From NCBI RefSeq assembly GCF_003011885.1, contig NZ_PXXO01000001.1:124001-188000 (forward strand): a stretch of DNA of 64,000 nt, written 5' to 3'. This DNA comes from Cyanobium usitatum str. Tous (GTDB lineage: Bacteria > Cyanobacteriota > Cyanobacteriia > PCC-6307 > Cyanobiaceae). This document shows, piece after piece, positions 44,922 through 58,360 of the stretch. Under the pieces are notes generated by a model. The model saw only the letters and a program-made list of their open reading frames with translations, searched no databases and was not told the origin of the DNA. The position numbers and the translations under genes were made by a program. How positions within the stretch are numbered: the first letter of the stretch is position 1; each line of letters opens with the position of its first letter.

Positions 44922-46055
44922 TTAGGTAGACATCACGTCCACACTTTTAAGGGCAGTGCCAAGCAGCCTCGTGAATAGGTCCAGCTGCTCCTGACTGCCC
45001 ATCACAACAAGCATCTGGCCCGGGGCCAGGCGAGTGTCGCTACCGGGATTTGCCAGCAACTCCGGCCGCTGTTGGGAGTACTGGGAGCCCCGGTACTGCC
45101 TCTGCACATCGTTGGCTGCAGGCTGGGGCGGCACGATCGCCAGCACTAGGGCACCAGAGCGCGAGCCGAGCTGGAGCTCAGCCAGGGATGCCCCATTGAG
45201 GCTGCCCAGGTCGGCTGGGTCGCTACTCAGCAGAAATTCCTCCACCTCGCAACCAGAGCCAGCCAAAAGATCCATGAAGGTCACCGCCAGGGGGCGTAGG
45301 GCGGTGGCGGCCATGGTGCGCCCCCCACTGACGTACGGGCTCACCACTTGATCGGCGCCGGCCAGGCGCAGCTTGCGTTCCGCTTCTTCACTGTCGGAAC
45401 GGGCTATGAGCCGGCAGTTGGGCGCCATCCCCCGGGCGCTCAGCACCACGTAGAGGTTGGATGCGTTGTTGGGCAGTGCCGCCACCAGGGCACGGCAGCG
45501 GTGGATGCCGGCATCCAGCAGGGTTTCGTCGAGGGTTGCGTCGGCCATCAGCACGGCTAGCCCCCGTTCTTCGGCGGCCTCGCGGCGCTCCGCATCCATC
45601 TCCACCACCAGCAGGGGAACGTTTTCCCTGGCGAGTTGTTCGGCGATTTCACGGCCGATGCGGCCATAGCCGCAAAGGATCACATGGTTATGCATGGTGG
45701 ATAGCCAACTGCGGAATCGGCGCTCGCGCAGGCGCCGGAAGTACCCGGATTCAGACAGACCCAGCACCGCTTGGATACTGATCTGCACCACCACCAGTCC
45801 GCCAAGTATCAGCAGGGTGGTGACGACACGCCCGCTGGCGCTAAGGGTCTGGGTGTCCCCATCACTGAACCCCAGGGTGCTGAGCGTGATCAGCACCATC
45901 CAGTAGCAATCCCCCCAGTCCCAACCCTCACTGAGGTGGTAGCCGATGGCGCCAGCATTCACCAGCATTGCCAGCGACAGGGGAGCTCGCCAGGATTTGC
46001 GCGCTCGCCGAGAGGGTGGTCGTCTGGGGACTATTGACCGGAAGGGCTTAGGCAT
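44922..46055 (-). CDS. potassium channel with RCK/TrkA domains
   Basis: A 377-residue two-helix channel: transmembrane segments at about 24-42 and 75-97 flank a pore with a non-standard filter TLGFSD (60-65) instead of T-x-G-(Y/F)-G-D. A TrkA-N/RCK domain follows (ILCGYGRIGREIAEQLA, about 124-140), then a TrkA-C-like domain at the C-terminus. RCK domains gate the pore through nucleotide or ion binding. It is divergent from chlN across a 156-bp region that should hold both promoters. Confidence 0.85.
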   Translation of the reverse strand: MPKPFRSIVPRRPPSRRARKSWRAPLSLAMLVNAGAIGYHLSEGWDWGDCYWMVLITLSTLGFSDGDTQTLSASGRVVTTLLILGGLVVVQISIQAVLGLSESGYFRRLRERRFRSWLSTMHNHVILCGYGRIGREIAEQLARENVPLLVVEMDAERREAAEERGLAVLMADATLDETLLDAGIHRCRALVAALPNNASNLYVVLSARGMAPNCRLIARSDSEEAERKLRLAGADQVVSPYVSGGRTMAATALRPLAVTFMDLLAGSGCEVEEFLLSSDPADLGSLNGASLAELQLGSRSGALVLAIVPPQPAANDVQRQYRGSQYSQQRPELLANPGSDTRLAPGQMLVVMGSQEQLDLFTRLLGTALKSVDVMST

Positions 46056-46178
46056 GGGACCTGGACCCGGTGCTCCAGATCACGAATCCCAGATTATCGG
46101 CTGCAATTAGTTACGGCCTGTGGGCTGATCCCGAACATTTGTAGGGGTTGTCGACAGTTGGCCTGCCAGCTCCGTTAA

Positions 46179-47501
<1,323 letters not shown>

Positions 47502-47529
47502 CCACCCGTCCCCGTCCCATTAATCAGTC

Positions 47530-49152
47530 ATGGAACTCACCCTCTGGACCTACGAAGGCCCCCCCCACGTGGGTGCCATGCGCATAGCCGCCTCGATGGA
47601 GGGGGTGCACTACGTGCTGCACGCCCCCCAGGGCGACACCTATGCCGATCTGCTGTTCACGATGATTGAACGGCGGGACAGGCGCCCGCCAGTTACCTAC
47701 ACCACCTTTCAGGCCCGCGACCTGGGTGGCGACACCGCCGAGCTGGTGAAGAGTTCGATCGCTGCAGCCGTGGAGCGCTTCCAGCCCGAGGCGCTGCTGG
47801 TGGGCGAGAGCTGCACGGCCGAACTTATCCAGGACCAACCTGGCTCCCTGGCGGCGACCATGGACCTGGGCGGTATCCCGGTGGTGAGCCTGGAACTGCC
47901 GGCCTACTCCAAGAAGGAAAACTGGGGTGGCGCTGAAACCCTCTATCAACTGGTGCGAGGCCTGCTCAAGGCCCAGGTGCCGCCGCCCGGTGAGCCCAAG
48001 CCCGATCCGACTCGCTGGCGTGCCGAGGGCCGGCGGCCCCGGGTGAATCTGCTGGGACCAAGCCTGCTGGGTTTCCGCTGTCGCGACGATGTGCGCGAGA
48101 TAAGCCAGTTGCTGGCTGGCTACGGCATTGATGTGGCGGTGGTGGCGCCCCTGGGGGCCCGTCCGGCCGACCTCATGCGGATCCCCACGGCTGATGCCAA
48201 TGTGAGCCTTTATCCCGAGCTGGCGGGCCCGGTATGCAGCTGGCTGGAGCGCAGCTTCGGCATGCAGATGGTGAAGACAGTGCCGATCGGTATCGGCGCT
48301 ACGGCCGCCTTTTTGCGGGAGCTGCACGGGGTGCTGGGTTTGGAGCTGCCCGCTGAGCTTGAAACCGCAGCCGACGGCACCTGCGCCGCTGAACGGCGCT
48401 CGCGGCTGCCTTGGTATTCGCGCTCGGTGGATTCCACCTACCTCACCGGTAAGCGGGTATTCATTTTTGGCGATGCCACCCACGCCATCGCTGCAGCCCG
48501 CATCGCCAGCCGCGAGCTGGGCTTCAAGGTGGTTGGCCTGGGGAGCTACAGCCGCGAGCAGGCAAGGGAGGTGCGGGCGGCCGCCCAGGAGCTCGGGCTG
48601 GAGGCGTTGATCTCAGACGACTACCTAGCCGTGGAGGCGGCGATGGCGGAGGCGGCTCCGGAGCTGGTGCTGGGCACCCAGATGGAGCGCCACAGCGCCA
48701 AGCGCCTCGGCATCCCCTGTGCCGTGATCAGCTCACCGCTGCATGTTCAGGATGTGCCAGCGCGCACCTCGCCCCAGATGGGCTGGGAGGGGGCAAACGT
48801 GATCTTCGACAGCTGGGTGCATCCGCTGATGATGGGTCTTGAGGAGCACCTGATCGGCATGTTCCGCCACGATTTTGAATTCGTGGATGGACACCTCAGC
48901 CACCTAGAGGGTGCCAGTGCCCCCGCCAAGCACCCCACGGCCACGGCCACTGCTACTGCCCCTGCGCCAGCCAGCATTCCCGGCGATGGGGTGATCGTTT
49001 GGAGCCCGGATGGTGAAGCTGAGCTGGCCAAGATCCCCTTCTTTGTGCGGGGCAAGGTGCGTAAAAACACGGAGGCCTACGCCCGCGAGCAGGGCCTAGC
49101 TCTGATCGACAGTGAAGCCCTTTATGAGGCCAAGGCCCATTTCGCTCCATGA
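47530..49152 (+). CDS. chlB: light-independent protochlorophyllide reductase subunit B
   Basis: A 540-residue partner of ChlN starting [20 protein letters not shown], with the family-typical [16 protein letters not shown] and the C-terminal PCP_red helical domain (about 485-540, [32 protein letters not shown]). A variable Ala/Thr-rich linker precedes that domain at about 463-480. It completes the catalytic heterotetramer of the oxygen-sensitive dark-operative enzyme. It follows chlN closely; the 146 bp to chlL contain a small GC hairpin near 49,177 and an AT-rich stretch likely to be the chlL promoter. Confidence 0.97.
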   Translation: MELTLWTYEGPPHVGAMRIAASMEGVHYVLHAPQGDTYADLLFTMIERRDRRPPVTYTTFQARDLGGDTAELVKSSIAAAVERFQPEALLVGESCTAELIQDQPGSLAATMDLGGIPVVSLELPAYSKKENWGGAETLYQLVRGLLKAQVPPPGEPKPDPTRWRAEGRRPRVNLLGPSLLGFRCRDDVREISQLLAGYGIDVAVVAPLGARPADLMRIPTADANVSLYPELAGPVCSWLERSFGMQMVKTVPIGIGATAAFLRELHGVLGLELPAELETAADGTCAAERRSRLPWYSRSVDSTYLTGKRVFIFGDATHAIAAARIASRELGFKVVGLGSYSREQAREVRAAAQELGLEALISDDYLAVEAAMAEAAPELVLGTQMERHSAKRLGIPCAVISSPLHVQDVPARTSPQMGWEGANVIFDSWVHPLMMGLEEHLIGMFRHDFEFVDGHLSHLEGASAPAKHPTATATATAPAPASIPGDGVIVWSPDGEAELAKIPFFVRGKVRKNTEAYAREQGLALIDSEALYEAKAHFAP

Positions 49153-49256
49153 TGGGTTGGATGGCAATAGCAGGCCCGCGCTGCGGGGGTGACCCTGACG
49201 CTCCTTCACTGATTCCAAAAGCCCAGGGCTAAGTCTTACGATCCTTAATTATTTAG

Positions 49257-50882
<1,626 letters not shown>

Positions 50883-50911
<29 letters not shown>

Positions 50912-53900
50912 GGTTGCCCCGCTCCCAGCCCTTGATGATGCGATACATCACGGGAACAACAAACAGGCCCAGGAAGGTAGACACCAGCAACCCAAAGAAC
51001 ACCACCGTGCCGATGCTCACCCTGCCGCCTGAGCCGAAGCCATTGGCGAAGAGTAGGGGTATGCCTCCTGCAAGGGCGGCGAGGGCGGTGAGCAGGATCG
51101 GCCGCAGGCGGGCGATCGCCGCTCCGCTGATCGCCGTGTCCAGGTCGAGGCCTTCGGCCATGCGCTGGTTGGCGAATTCCACTATCAGGATGGCGTTCTT
51201 GGCGGTAAGGCTCACCAGCATCAGCAGGCCCATCTGGCCGTACACGTCCAGCGGCAGGCCCCGCAGCATGAGGCCGCCGACCGCTCCCAACATGGCCAGA
51301 GGCACTGTCACCAGAATGATGAAGGGGTCGGCGAAGTTTTCGTAGAGGGCTGCTAGCACCAGCACCATCACCAGGATTGCCAAGGCAAACACCCGAATGT
51401 TGCCGCCACCGGCGCGCGATTCTTCCCGAGCCAGGCCGGCCCATTCCAATTCGGTGCCGCCGCCGACCTGCCGCTGCACTTCCATCAGGCTGGCCATGGC
51501 TTGGCCACTGCTCACGCCAGGGCGGGGCAGGGCCCGGATGCTGATCGAACGCACTAGCCGGGTGTGGTTGATTGTGGTTGGGCCAGTGTTTTGTTCGATC
51601 CGCACCAATTGGGCTAGGGAGATCAGCTGGCCGTCGCGGGTTTTCACCTGCAGAGCGAGCACGTCATCGGCGCTGCGGCGCGAGGCGCCGTCAAGTTGCA
51701 CGATTACCTTGCGCACCTGGTCGCTTTCAAAGCTGTCATTGACGTAGTCACTGCCGAAGCTGGCTCCGAGGGTGTCGACCACGGTGCTGAGATCCACCCC
51801 AAGGGAGGCCATCTGCAGCCGATCTGGCACCAGCTGCACCAGGGGGGCACCGGCGGTGAAGCGGGTTGAAACCCGTTCAAAGAGATTGGTGGCTTGGGCG
51901 GCGCGGATGAAGGCTTGGGCTTGCTGCTCGAAGTCAGGCAGGGTGAGTTGACCGTTGCTGTTGTCCAGCAGTTCAAGCTCGAGCCCCCCTTCTGAACTGA
52001 ACCCCCGCACGGAGGGGGCCTCGCTTAACTGCACCACTGCACCGGTGATGCGACGGCGCAACTTGCTCTTGAGGCGCTCCCCCACGGCTCGAGTAGATGC
52101 TTCGGAGCTGCGGCGCTGCTCGATTGGCGCCAGGCGCAGGAAGAAGTTGCCCTTGTTGGGGCTGCTATCGCCAAAGGAGCGCCCCGCATAGAAATTGGCG
52201 CGGGTGATCAGGGGTTCTTCAGCCACCACCTGGCGCACCTGGTCAAGCACCCGTTGGGTCTGCTGCAGCCCCAGGCCATCGGCGAGGATGACAACCCCCC
52301 GCAGCTGACCGTTGTCTTCCTGGGGGATGAAGGCTTTGGGCAGGGCTTGCAGGGCGAATCCTGTGATCAGTAGGCCGGCCAGCAGTAGGGACACCACCAG
52401 GCGCCGTCGCTCCATAGTCCAGGCCAGCCAGCGCCCGTAGGGCACCTCCAGCCCCTCGAGCCAGCGCCGCGGCGGGTCGATCCAACGCAGCAACCAGGCC
52501 GGTTCGCGTTGCTGGGGTTTTAGTAGTCGGCTGCCGGCCACCGGCGTGAAGCTCAGGGCATTGAGGGTGGAGAAGGCAATGGCGCCGCTGATCGTGATTG
52601 CGATCGGGGCGTACAGCCGGCCCAAGCTGCCTCCCAGGCTGAGCACCGGGATGAACACCACCACCAGGGCTATGGAGGTGGACACCACGGCCCCGCCGAG
52701 CTCGGCCATGGCTTCGCGGGCGGCCTGCAGGGGTGGCTTGCCAGCCTCCAGGCGGCGGCCAATGTCCTCGCTCACCACGATGGCGTCGTCCACCACCAGC
52801 CCAGAGGCCAGCACCAAGCCAAACAGGGTGAGGGTGTTCAGCGATTGGCCGGCAAGCTTCAGCAGGCTCAACGAGCCGATCAAGGCCACTGGCACTGCGG
52901 CAGCTGTGATCAGGGCCAGGCGGCTGTTGCCAAGGCCAAAAAGAAGCACCAAGAACACCAGCAACACCGCATCGCGCAGGCTGTCGAGGGTGCCCTGGAT
53001 GCTGCCGCGCACAAAGTCGGCCTCATCAACAATCAGCTGCTGATCGACCCCCGGCGGAAATTGGGGTGCGAGCTCATCTAGGGCTGCATTCACCGCTTTA
53101 CTCACGGTGATGGCGTTGCTGCCGTCGCGCTGGTAGATCACTACGGCTACCGCTGGCCTGCCCTGCAGGTTGGTGGCGATCGTGTCGTAGCTCTCGCTGC
53201 CCAGGCTCACCCGGCCCACATCCCGCAGCAGGGTGACGCCGCCATTAGCGCTGCGGGCCACCACCAGCTGTTCAAATTCCGCCGGACTGCGCAGGCGCCC
53301 CTCCATGCGCAGCGGCAGGGTGAGCTCCTGGCCGCTGGGGCTGGGGGCTTCGCCCGTTTGGCCCAAGGCAGCCAGCACGTTTTGCTGCTGCAGGGCCGCG
53401 CGCACCTCGGCGATGGTGAGGCCGCGCTCCTCGAGTTGGGCCGGGTTGAGCCAGAGCCTGAAGGCCAGGCTGTTGCCACCTGAAAGGGTGACGTTGCCCA
53501 CTCCAGGCACCCGCTGCAGTCGCTCTTTCACCACCTGATCGAGCCAACCGCTCAAAAAGGTTTCGCCATAGAGCTTGGGATCAGCACTGAAGCTCAGCAC
53601 CATCAGCAGGTCGTCGGAGCTGCGCCGCACCTGCACCCCGAAGCGCGCTACCGGTGCCGGCAGCTGGCGGGTTATCACCGCCACTTCGTTCTGGGTGTTG
53701 ATCTGGTTGAGCTCGGGGTCGCCGCCCTCGAATCCCAGGGTGATGGAGCTGCCGTTGGCGGAGCTGGTGGAGCGGATGCTGTCGAGCCGCTCAAGGCCAT
53801 TTAGCTGTTGCTCCAGCAGGGCGGTGACCCCCTGCTCCACCACCTCTGGGCCGGCGCCTGGGTAGGTGGCCCGCACCGTGACTCGGCCGGGAGCAATCGG

Positions 53901-54017
53901 TGGCAGGTTTTCCACCTGCAGCAGCGGTAAACACACCAGCCCTATCAACAGCACCAGCAGGCTCACCACCAGGGTGAGCACGGGCCGGCGCAGAAAGGGA
54001 TCTGAGATCGATTTCAT
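50883..54017 (-). CDS. RND-family efflux transporter (HAE1/AcrB type)
   Basis: A 1044-residue RND pump with the twelve-helix layout and two large periplasmic loops. The fourth helix has GLVLASGLVVDDAIVVSEDI with the proton-relay aspartate pair, and the duplicated half repeats the pattern near GLPLDVYGQMGLLMLVSLTAKNAILIVEFANQ. It expels hydrophobic compounds using the proton gradient. No adaptor (AcrA-type) or TolC gene adjoins it, so partners must be encoded elsewhere. The neighbouring upstream gene is a DUF3136 protein. Confidence 0.93.
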
Positions 54018-54057
54018 GGGAGCCTTTGCGTTGCGCTGCTCGGGCTGGGATGAATGA

Positions 54058-54273
54058 TCAGCCGAGATCGCGCTTCAGCACAACGCATAGATAGTCAGGG
54101 GCTTTATAGCGACTAGGCAGGCAGATATGCAGTTGCTCCAAACGGCTCCAGCAGACGGTGCGTTGAATGGCGGCTACGGTTTTTCCTTCCTTTAGGAGCA
54201 GCCTCAGGGCCTTGCAATAAAGCGAATAATTGGCTTCGAGTTCCCCGATGGTGAGTCCCTGACTGCTGCTCAT
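54058..54273 (-). CDS. DUF3136 small protein, copy 1
   Basis: A 71-residue cyanobacterial protein of unknown function: LTIGELEANYSLYCKALRLL then EGKTVAAIQRTVCWSRLEQLHICLPSRYKAPDYL. It is soluble and helical. A clear paralogue lies at 59,550-59,774. The ATG at 54273 is selected by comparison with that copy. Confidence 0.8.
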   Translation of the reverse strand: MSSSQGLTIGELEANYSLYCKALRLLLKEGKTVAAIQRTVCWSRLEQLHICLPSRYKAPDYLCVVLKRDLG

Positions 54274-54312
54274 CGCACGGGTGGGCGTCCAAGAGTTGCA
54301 AAGACGCACTTA

Positions 54313-55656
54313 TTACCCTACGGCTTCAGGTGGCGCCGAGATCAGGTTGAGCCGCCGGCAGAGCCGCGGCAGGGTGAGGCCTTGGGCTAGCAGGTTGATC
54401 AGCACTACAACGAACACGATGCTTTGGGCGTTGTGGGCTAGGGCAACGACGGAGCCTGGGTCGACACCGCGTAGCTGACTGATCTGATCGACCGCGCTGT
54501 AAGAGAGGGCCAAAGGCACTGCCCCCCTTAGGCCACACCAAGACACCAACACGCTGTCCTTCCAGCGGAAGGGAGAGAGGGGTTGAAACACCAAAACGCT
54601 TATTGGCCGCACCACCAGCATCAACACCGCCGCGGTTATCAAGCCAACAGGCAGGGCGGGAAGCAGGCTGCTTGGATTCACTAGTAGACCAAATATTAAA
54701 AAGATACAAATCTCGGCCATGGTATTGAAGGGCAGCAGCACCTCCTGAATCGATTCATGGTTGATATCGGCTTGGCGGTAGATCATGTTGGTCATCATCA
54801 CTCCAGTGATGTACACCGAAATCAATCCGGACCCGCCTAGAAAGTAGCTGCAGCCATAGTCTACAAAGGCGATAGACATGGCCACAATCAGTAGCTGGGA
54901 TCTGTCGTGGGCCAGCTCATTGATCACGAATTTGGCCACATAGCCAAACAGTGCCCCTATGACTAGGCCGCCGCCTACCTGTTGCACGAAGCTGCGCAGG
55001 CCGTTGAGCATCACCCCAACAGGTGCTGCTTGCTCGAGGCTGGCGCCGGCGCTGGAGGTGCTGAACAGCCCCACGATCAAGCCGAATAGCAGCAGGGCCG
55101 TTGGGTCATTGACCGAGGATTCGAATTCGAGCAGGTGCTTGAGCCGTTCTGGCACCAGGTGCCGCACCGAACTCAGCACGTTGATGGTGGCTCCGGCATC
55201 GGTGGAGCCCAGGCAGGCGGCAATCAGCAGGGCAGCCCCCAGGGGCATGGCGTCGCTGAGTCCTGGCGCTAGTTGGTTTCCACCAGCGGAAGAAAGCAGC
55301 CAGATCAGGGCGGCCAGCAGACCCGTGGCAATCGCCACCCCCCCTACCGCCAGGGCCAGGCCATACTCCAAAAAACCTCGGATAGTTTTGATATCCGTTT
55401 TCAGCCCCGCATAAAAAAGCAGCAGGGCCAGGGCGAATACATGCAGGCTTTCGGCCTGTTCATGGGTGACGTTGAGGCTTTGGATGTTGATCGCTAGGCC
55501 CAGCAGCAGCACCCCGAGAATCGCCGGGATCCCGATCTGGACCGAGAACCGGCTGATCGCCAACGTGCCTAAAAACAGCAGGCCGATGAACAGCAGCTGG
55601 CCCTCCAAGGGCACCCCACTAAGACCGGGTGCCTGAGCAAAGAGGGGTGCGATCAC
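54313..55656 (-). CDS. CPA1-type Na+(K+)/H+ antiporter
   Basis: A 447-residue antiporter with about 12 transmembrane segments. The ion-binding Asn-Asp pair is in LLEFESSVNDPTALLLFG, with a conserved Arg-containing SWCGLRGAVPLAL near the end, as in NhaP/CvrA-type electroneutral exchangers. It handles Na+ or K+ and pH homeostasis in the plasma or thylakoid membrane. No C-terminal TrkA domain is present. Its start overlaps the pyrFE stop by 4 bp. Confidence 0.88.
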   Translation of the reverse strand: MIAPLFAQAPGLSGVPLEGQLLFIGLLFLGTLAISRFSVQIGIPAILGVLLLGLAINIQSLNVTHEQAESLHVFALALLLFYAGLKTDIKTIRGFLEYGLALAVGGVAIATGLLAALIWLLSSAGGNQLAPGLSDAMPLGAALLIAACLGSTDAGATINVLSSVRHLVPERLKHLLEFESSVNDPTALLLFGLIVGLFSTSSAGASLEQAAPVGVMLNGLRSFVQQVGGGLVIGALFGYVAKFVINELAHDRSQLLIVAMSIAFVDYGCSYFLGGSGLISVYITGVMMTNMIYRQADINHESIQEVLLPFNTMAEICIFLIFGLLVNPSSLLPALPVGLITAAVLMLVVRPISVLVFQPLSPFRWKDSVLVSWCGLRGAVPLALSYSAVDQISQLRGVDPGSVVALAHNAQSIVFVVVLINLLAQGLTLPRLCRRLNLISAPPEAVG

Positions 55657-57146
55657 GGCCGGACTGGGTCGTCGTGACTCGATCCGAGGCTCGCGGCCTG
55701 GGCTGCGCTGAGGCGGCCGGCTCCCTGCAGCACAGCGGTGATCTGGGCGATGTCCAGCACTGAATGGCAGCTGTAGCCCGCCGCTGCTAGCCGCTCCCGG
55801 GCGCGGCGGTCATGGTCGCCGCCATGGTCGATGAACACCACCACGTCCTGCACCGTCAGGCCAGAGCTCTCCAGCTTGCCGATGCCCTCCAGGACGCTGC
55901 CGCCTGTGATCAAGATGTCGTCAACCACCACCACTCGGTCGCCCTCCTCAAAGTCGCCCTCGATCAGGCGCCGGGCGCCATGGGCCTTCACCTCCTTGCG
56001 GGGATAGATCAGGGGCTTGTGCAGTTGCAGCGAGAGCCCAGTGGCGGTGGGCAGGGAGCCGTAGGGGATGCCGGCGATGCGGTCAAATTCGAGGCCCTGC
56101 AGCTTGCCGGCATAGGCGTGGAGCACTCGGTGGAACAGGTTTGGGTCGGAGATGATCTGGCGCAGATCGACGTAGTAGTTGAAGACCGCACCCGAGGCTT
56201 GTACGTAATCGCCGAATAGCAGGCAGCCGATGTCGAATAGATCAACAATCAGGCTCTCGAGCGGGTCGGCGCTTGGTTGCTTCTCAGGTAGCCACAGGGC
56301 ACAGGTATCCGGGTTGCCCTTGTCGTGATTTTCCAACCACTGTTGCCGCTTGGCCGTGATCTGCTGTTTGAGCGCCTCGGCTCGGCTAGCCATGTCGTCT
56401 TCTACCAGCAGGTTTTGAGGTAGGGGCAGCAGCAGCCCATCGGCGGCGGCCCCCAGGCCGGCCTGCAGCATGGCGTCGAGCTTTTCCTCTTCCCCCCAGA
56501 GGCTGCGCAGGATCAAGAAGCGCTCCGGTGCTGCGGCCCGCACCCGCGCCAGGATTTGCGGATCACTGGTTCCCACCTCCAGCAAAAGCTGGTCGGGGGT
56601 GGCCCACAGCTGGGTCTCGCGCACAATCTGCAGGTATAGGGGTGTCTCCTCATTTGGGTAGTGCTGGATCTGGCGCGCCGCCTGGTTTGAGCTGTGGCAG
56701 GTCATCACCACGGCCTTGTCTGGATAGAGCAGGAAGGGGGCTGCGATGTCCTGGCCCGCCAGGGGGGAGAGGGTCACCGCATCGGCGCCCAGATCTTTGA
56801 ACAGGTAGTGGGCCAGGGCCGAGGAGGAGTTGAGATCGCCGTGTTTGGCGTCGATGATCAGGGGGAGATCGCGGGGCACCAGGTCCCGCACCTCCAGCAG
56901 CAGCTCCAGTCCCACCGGCCCAAGGGCCTGATAAAAACCAAGGCTGGGCTTGTAGGCGCAGACATGGGGCGCTGTGGCCTCGATCACCGCCTTGATCCAG
57001 TGGCGGGCCTGGCTGAGGAAGGAGCGGCCCGCCAGGCCCCGCCGCGCTGCCCAGCTCTGCAGCATCTCCGGGTTTGGATCAAGCCCGGTCACCAGCAGCG
57101 ACTGGCGGTCGGCGATGGCGTCGGTGAGTTTGACGAAGAAGCCCAT
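55653..57146 (-). CDS. pyrFE: fused orotidine-5'-phosphate decarboxylase and orotate phosphoribosyltransferase
   Basis: A 497-residue bifunctional enzyme. The N-terminal OMP decarboxylase (about 1-275) has VTGLDPNPEML and the catalytic IIDAKHGD (99-104). The C-terminal orotate phosphoribosyltransferase (about 295-480) has the PRPP loop VVVVDDILITGGSVLEG. It carries out the last two steps of UMP synthesis in the order decarboxylase-transferase, reversed from animal UMP synthase. The decarboxylase motif has His in place of the common Arg of DAKRGD. Dihydroorotase (pyrC) lies 1.2 kb upstream on the same strand. Confidence 0.92.
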   Translation of the reverse strand: MGFFVKLTDAIADRQSLLVTGLDPNPEMLQSWAARRGLAGRSFLSQARHWIKAVIEATAPHVCAYKPSLGFYQALGPVGLELLLEVRDLVPRDLPLIIDAKHGDLNSSSALAHYLFKDLGADAVTLSPLAGQDIAAPFLLYPDKAVVMTCHSSNQAARQIQHYPNEETPLYLQIVRETQLWATPDQLLLEVGTSDPQILARVRAAAPERFLILRSLWGEEEKLDAMLQAGLGAAADGLLLPLPQNLLVEDDMASRAEALKQQITAKRQQWLENHDKGNPDTCALWLPEKQPSADPLESLIVDLFDIGCLLFGDYVQASGAVFNYYVDLRQIISDPNLFHRVLHAYAGKLQGLEFDRIAGIPYGSLPTATGLSLQLHKPLIYPRKEVKAHGARRLIEGDFEEGDRVVVVDDILITGGSVLEGIGKLESSGLTVQDVVVFIDHGGDHDRRARERLAAAGYSCHSVLDIAQITAVLQGAGRLSAAQAASLGSSHDDPVRP

Positions 57147-57172
57147 CGCCCGCAGGCTGTTAGGGCTCGTTG

Positions 57173-58285
57173 TTAAGCCAGCCGTTGGCCTGTCCGCCGG
57201 CTGGTGACACAGCTCTTTGCAATCAGCCGCACCATCAACCCTTCCTCATCGGCGGCCACCCGCAGCCAGCGCAGCCCCGGCAACCAGGCCAGGGCCTGCT
57301 CCAGTTCGGTGGCGAGGGCGTCGTCGTGTTCGCCGATGCCGCCGCTGAGGGCAATGGCCTCCACTCCACCGAGGCTGGCTGCCATGGCCCCAATCCCTTG
57401 CAGTAGCCGGTGGCGGAACACCGCGATTGCCAGCTGGGCGCCGCGGTGCCCCTCGCCAGCCTGGAGGCGCAGCTCCCGCATGTCTCCGCTGAGCTCGGAT
57501 AGCCCCAGCAGGCCGCTCTGGCGGTTAAGGGCCGTATCCAGTTCGGAGACGCCAATTCCCTGGCGCATTAGGTGCAGCAGCAGCCCTGGATCGACGCTGC
57601 CGCTGCGGCTGGCCATCACCAGTCCCTCGAGCGGCGTGAAGCCCATCGTGGTGTCGACGCTGCGCGGCTGGCCCTGGGGATCGATTTCGATCGCGCAGAG
57701 GGAGCAGCCGGCGCCGAGCTGGCAGCTGATCAGGCGGCGGATGTCTGGATCTCGGGCCGCGACCGTTTCGCCCACGTGCTGGTGGTTGAGGCCGTGGAAG
57801 CCAAAGCGGCGCAGGCCCTGCTGGCGCCAGCTTGCTGGGATGGCGTAGGTGGAGGCGGCTTCGCTGAGGCTGGCGTGGAAGGCGGTGTCGAAGCAGGCCC
57901 ACTGTTGGATGGCGCTGCCCTGCAGCTGGCTCTCCAGCTGGCCCTGCAGCCAGTTGATTGCCTCCAGCGCTGGGCCGTTGTGCAGCGGGGCCAGGGGCAC
58001 CAGATTTTCCAGCTCCGCCAGCACCTGCGGGCTCAGCAGGGTGGGAGCGCTGAAGTGGGCACCACCGTGCACGATCCGGTGAATTACAAGCTGGGGTAGG
58101 GGCTCAAGGGCAGCGAGCAGGGGGGAGAGCCACTGCTCCAGCAGTTCAGCCAGTTGCTGGCCGCCCGCATCGGCTTGGGAAAGCCCCCAACTGCGCTGCT
58201 CTTGCCAGAGCCGTCGGCCGCTCGTATCGCAGAGGGCCAGCTTGACGCTGGAGCTGCCCGTGTTCACCACCAGGGCGTGGGTCAT
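57173..58285 (-). CDS. ackA: acetate kinase
   Basis: A 370-residue ASKHA-fold kinase starting MTHALVVNTGSSSVKLAL (phosphate-1 motif). It has VIHRIVHGG, the catalytic ACFDTAFH, GFHGLNHQHV and the adenosine motif ALSGGIGEHD. It interconverts acetyl phosphate and acetate with ATP/ADP. No phosphotransacetylase gene is in the window. The ATG at 58285 fits the family start; a longer frame to 58339 does not. It lies between pyrC and pyrFE on the same strand. Confidence 0.93.
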   Translation of the reverse strand: MTHALVVNTGSSSVKLALCDTSGRRLWQEQRSWGLSQADAGGQQLAELLEQWLSPLLAALEPLPQLVIHRIVHGGAHFSAPTLLSPQVLAELENLVPLAPLHNGPALEAINWLQGQLESQLQGSAIQQWACFDTAFHASLSEAASTYAIPASWRQQGLRRFGFHGLNHQHVGETVAARDPDIRRLISCQLGAGCSLCAIEIDPQGQPRSVDTTMGFTPLEGLVMASRSGSVDPGLLLHLMRQGIGVSELDTALNRQSGLLGLSELSGDMRELRLQAGEGHRGAQLAIAVFRHRLLQGIGAMAASLGGVEAIALSGGIGEHDDALATELEQALAWLPGLRWLRVAADEEGLMVRLIAKSCVTSRRTGQRLA

Positions 58286-58360
58286 GCGATCGGGTGCAGG
58301 CCTGTCTTGGCCATAGCGTTGCAAGTCTTGCCTTAACACTGCCGGCAGCAGCTCGGATTC

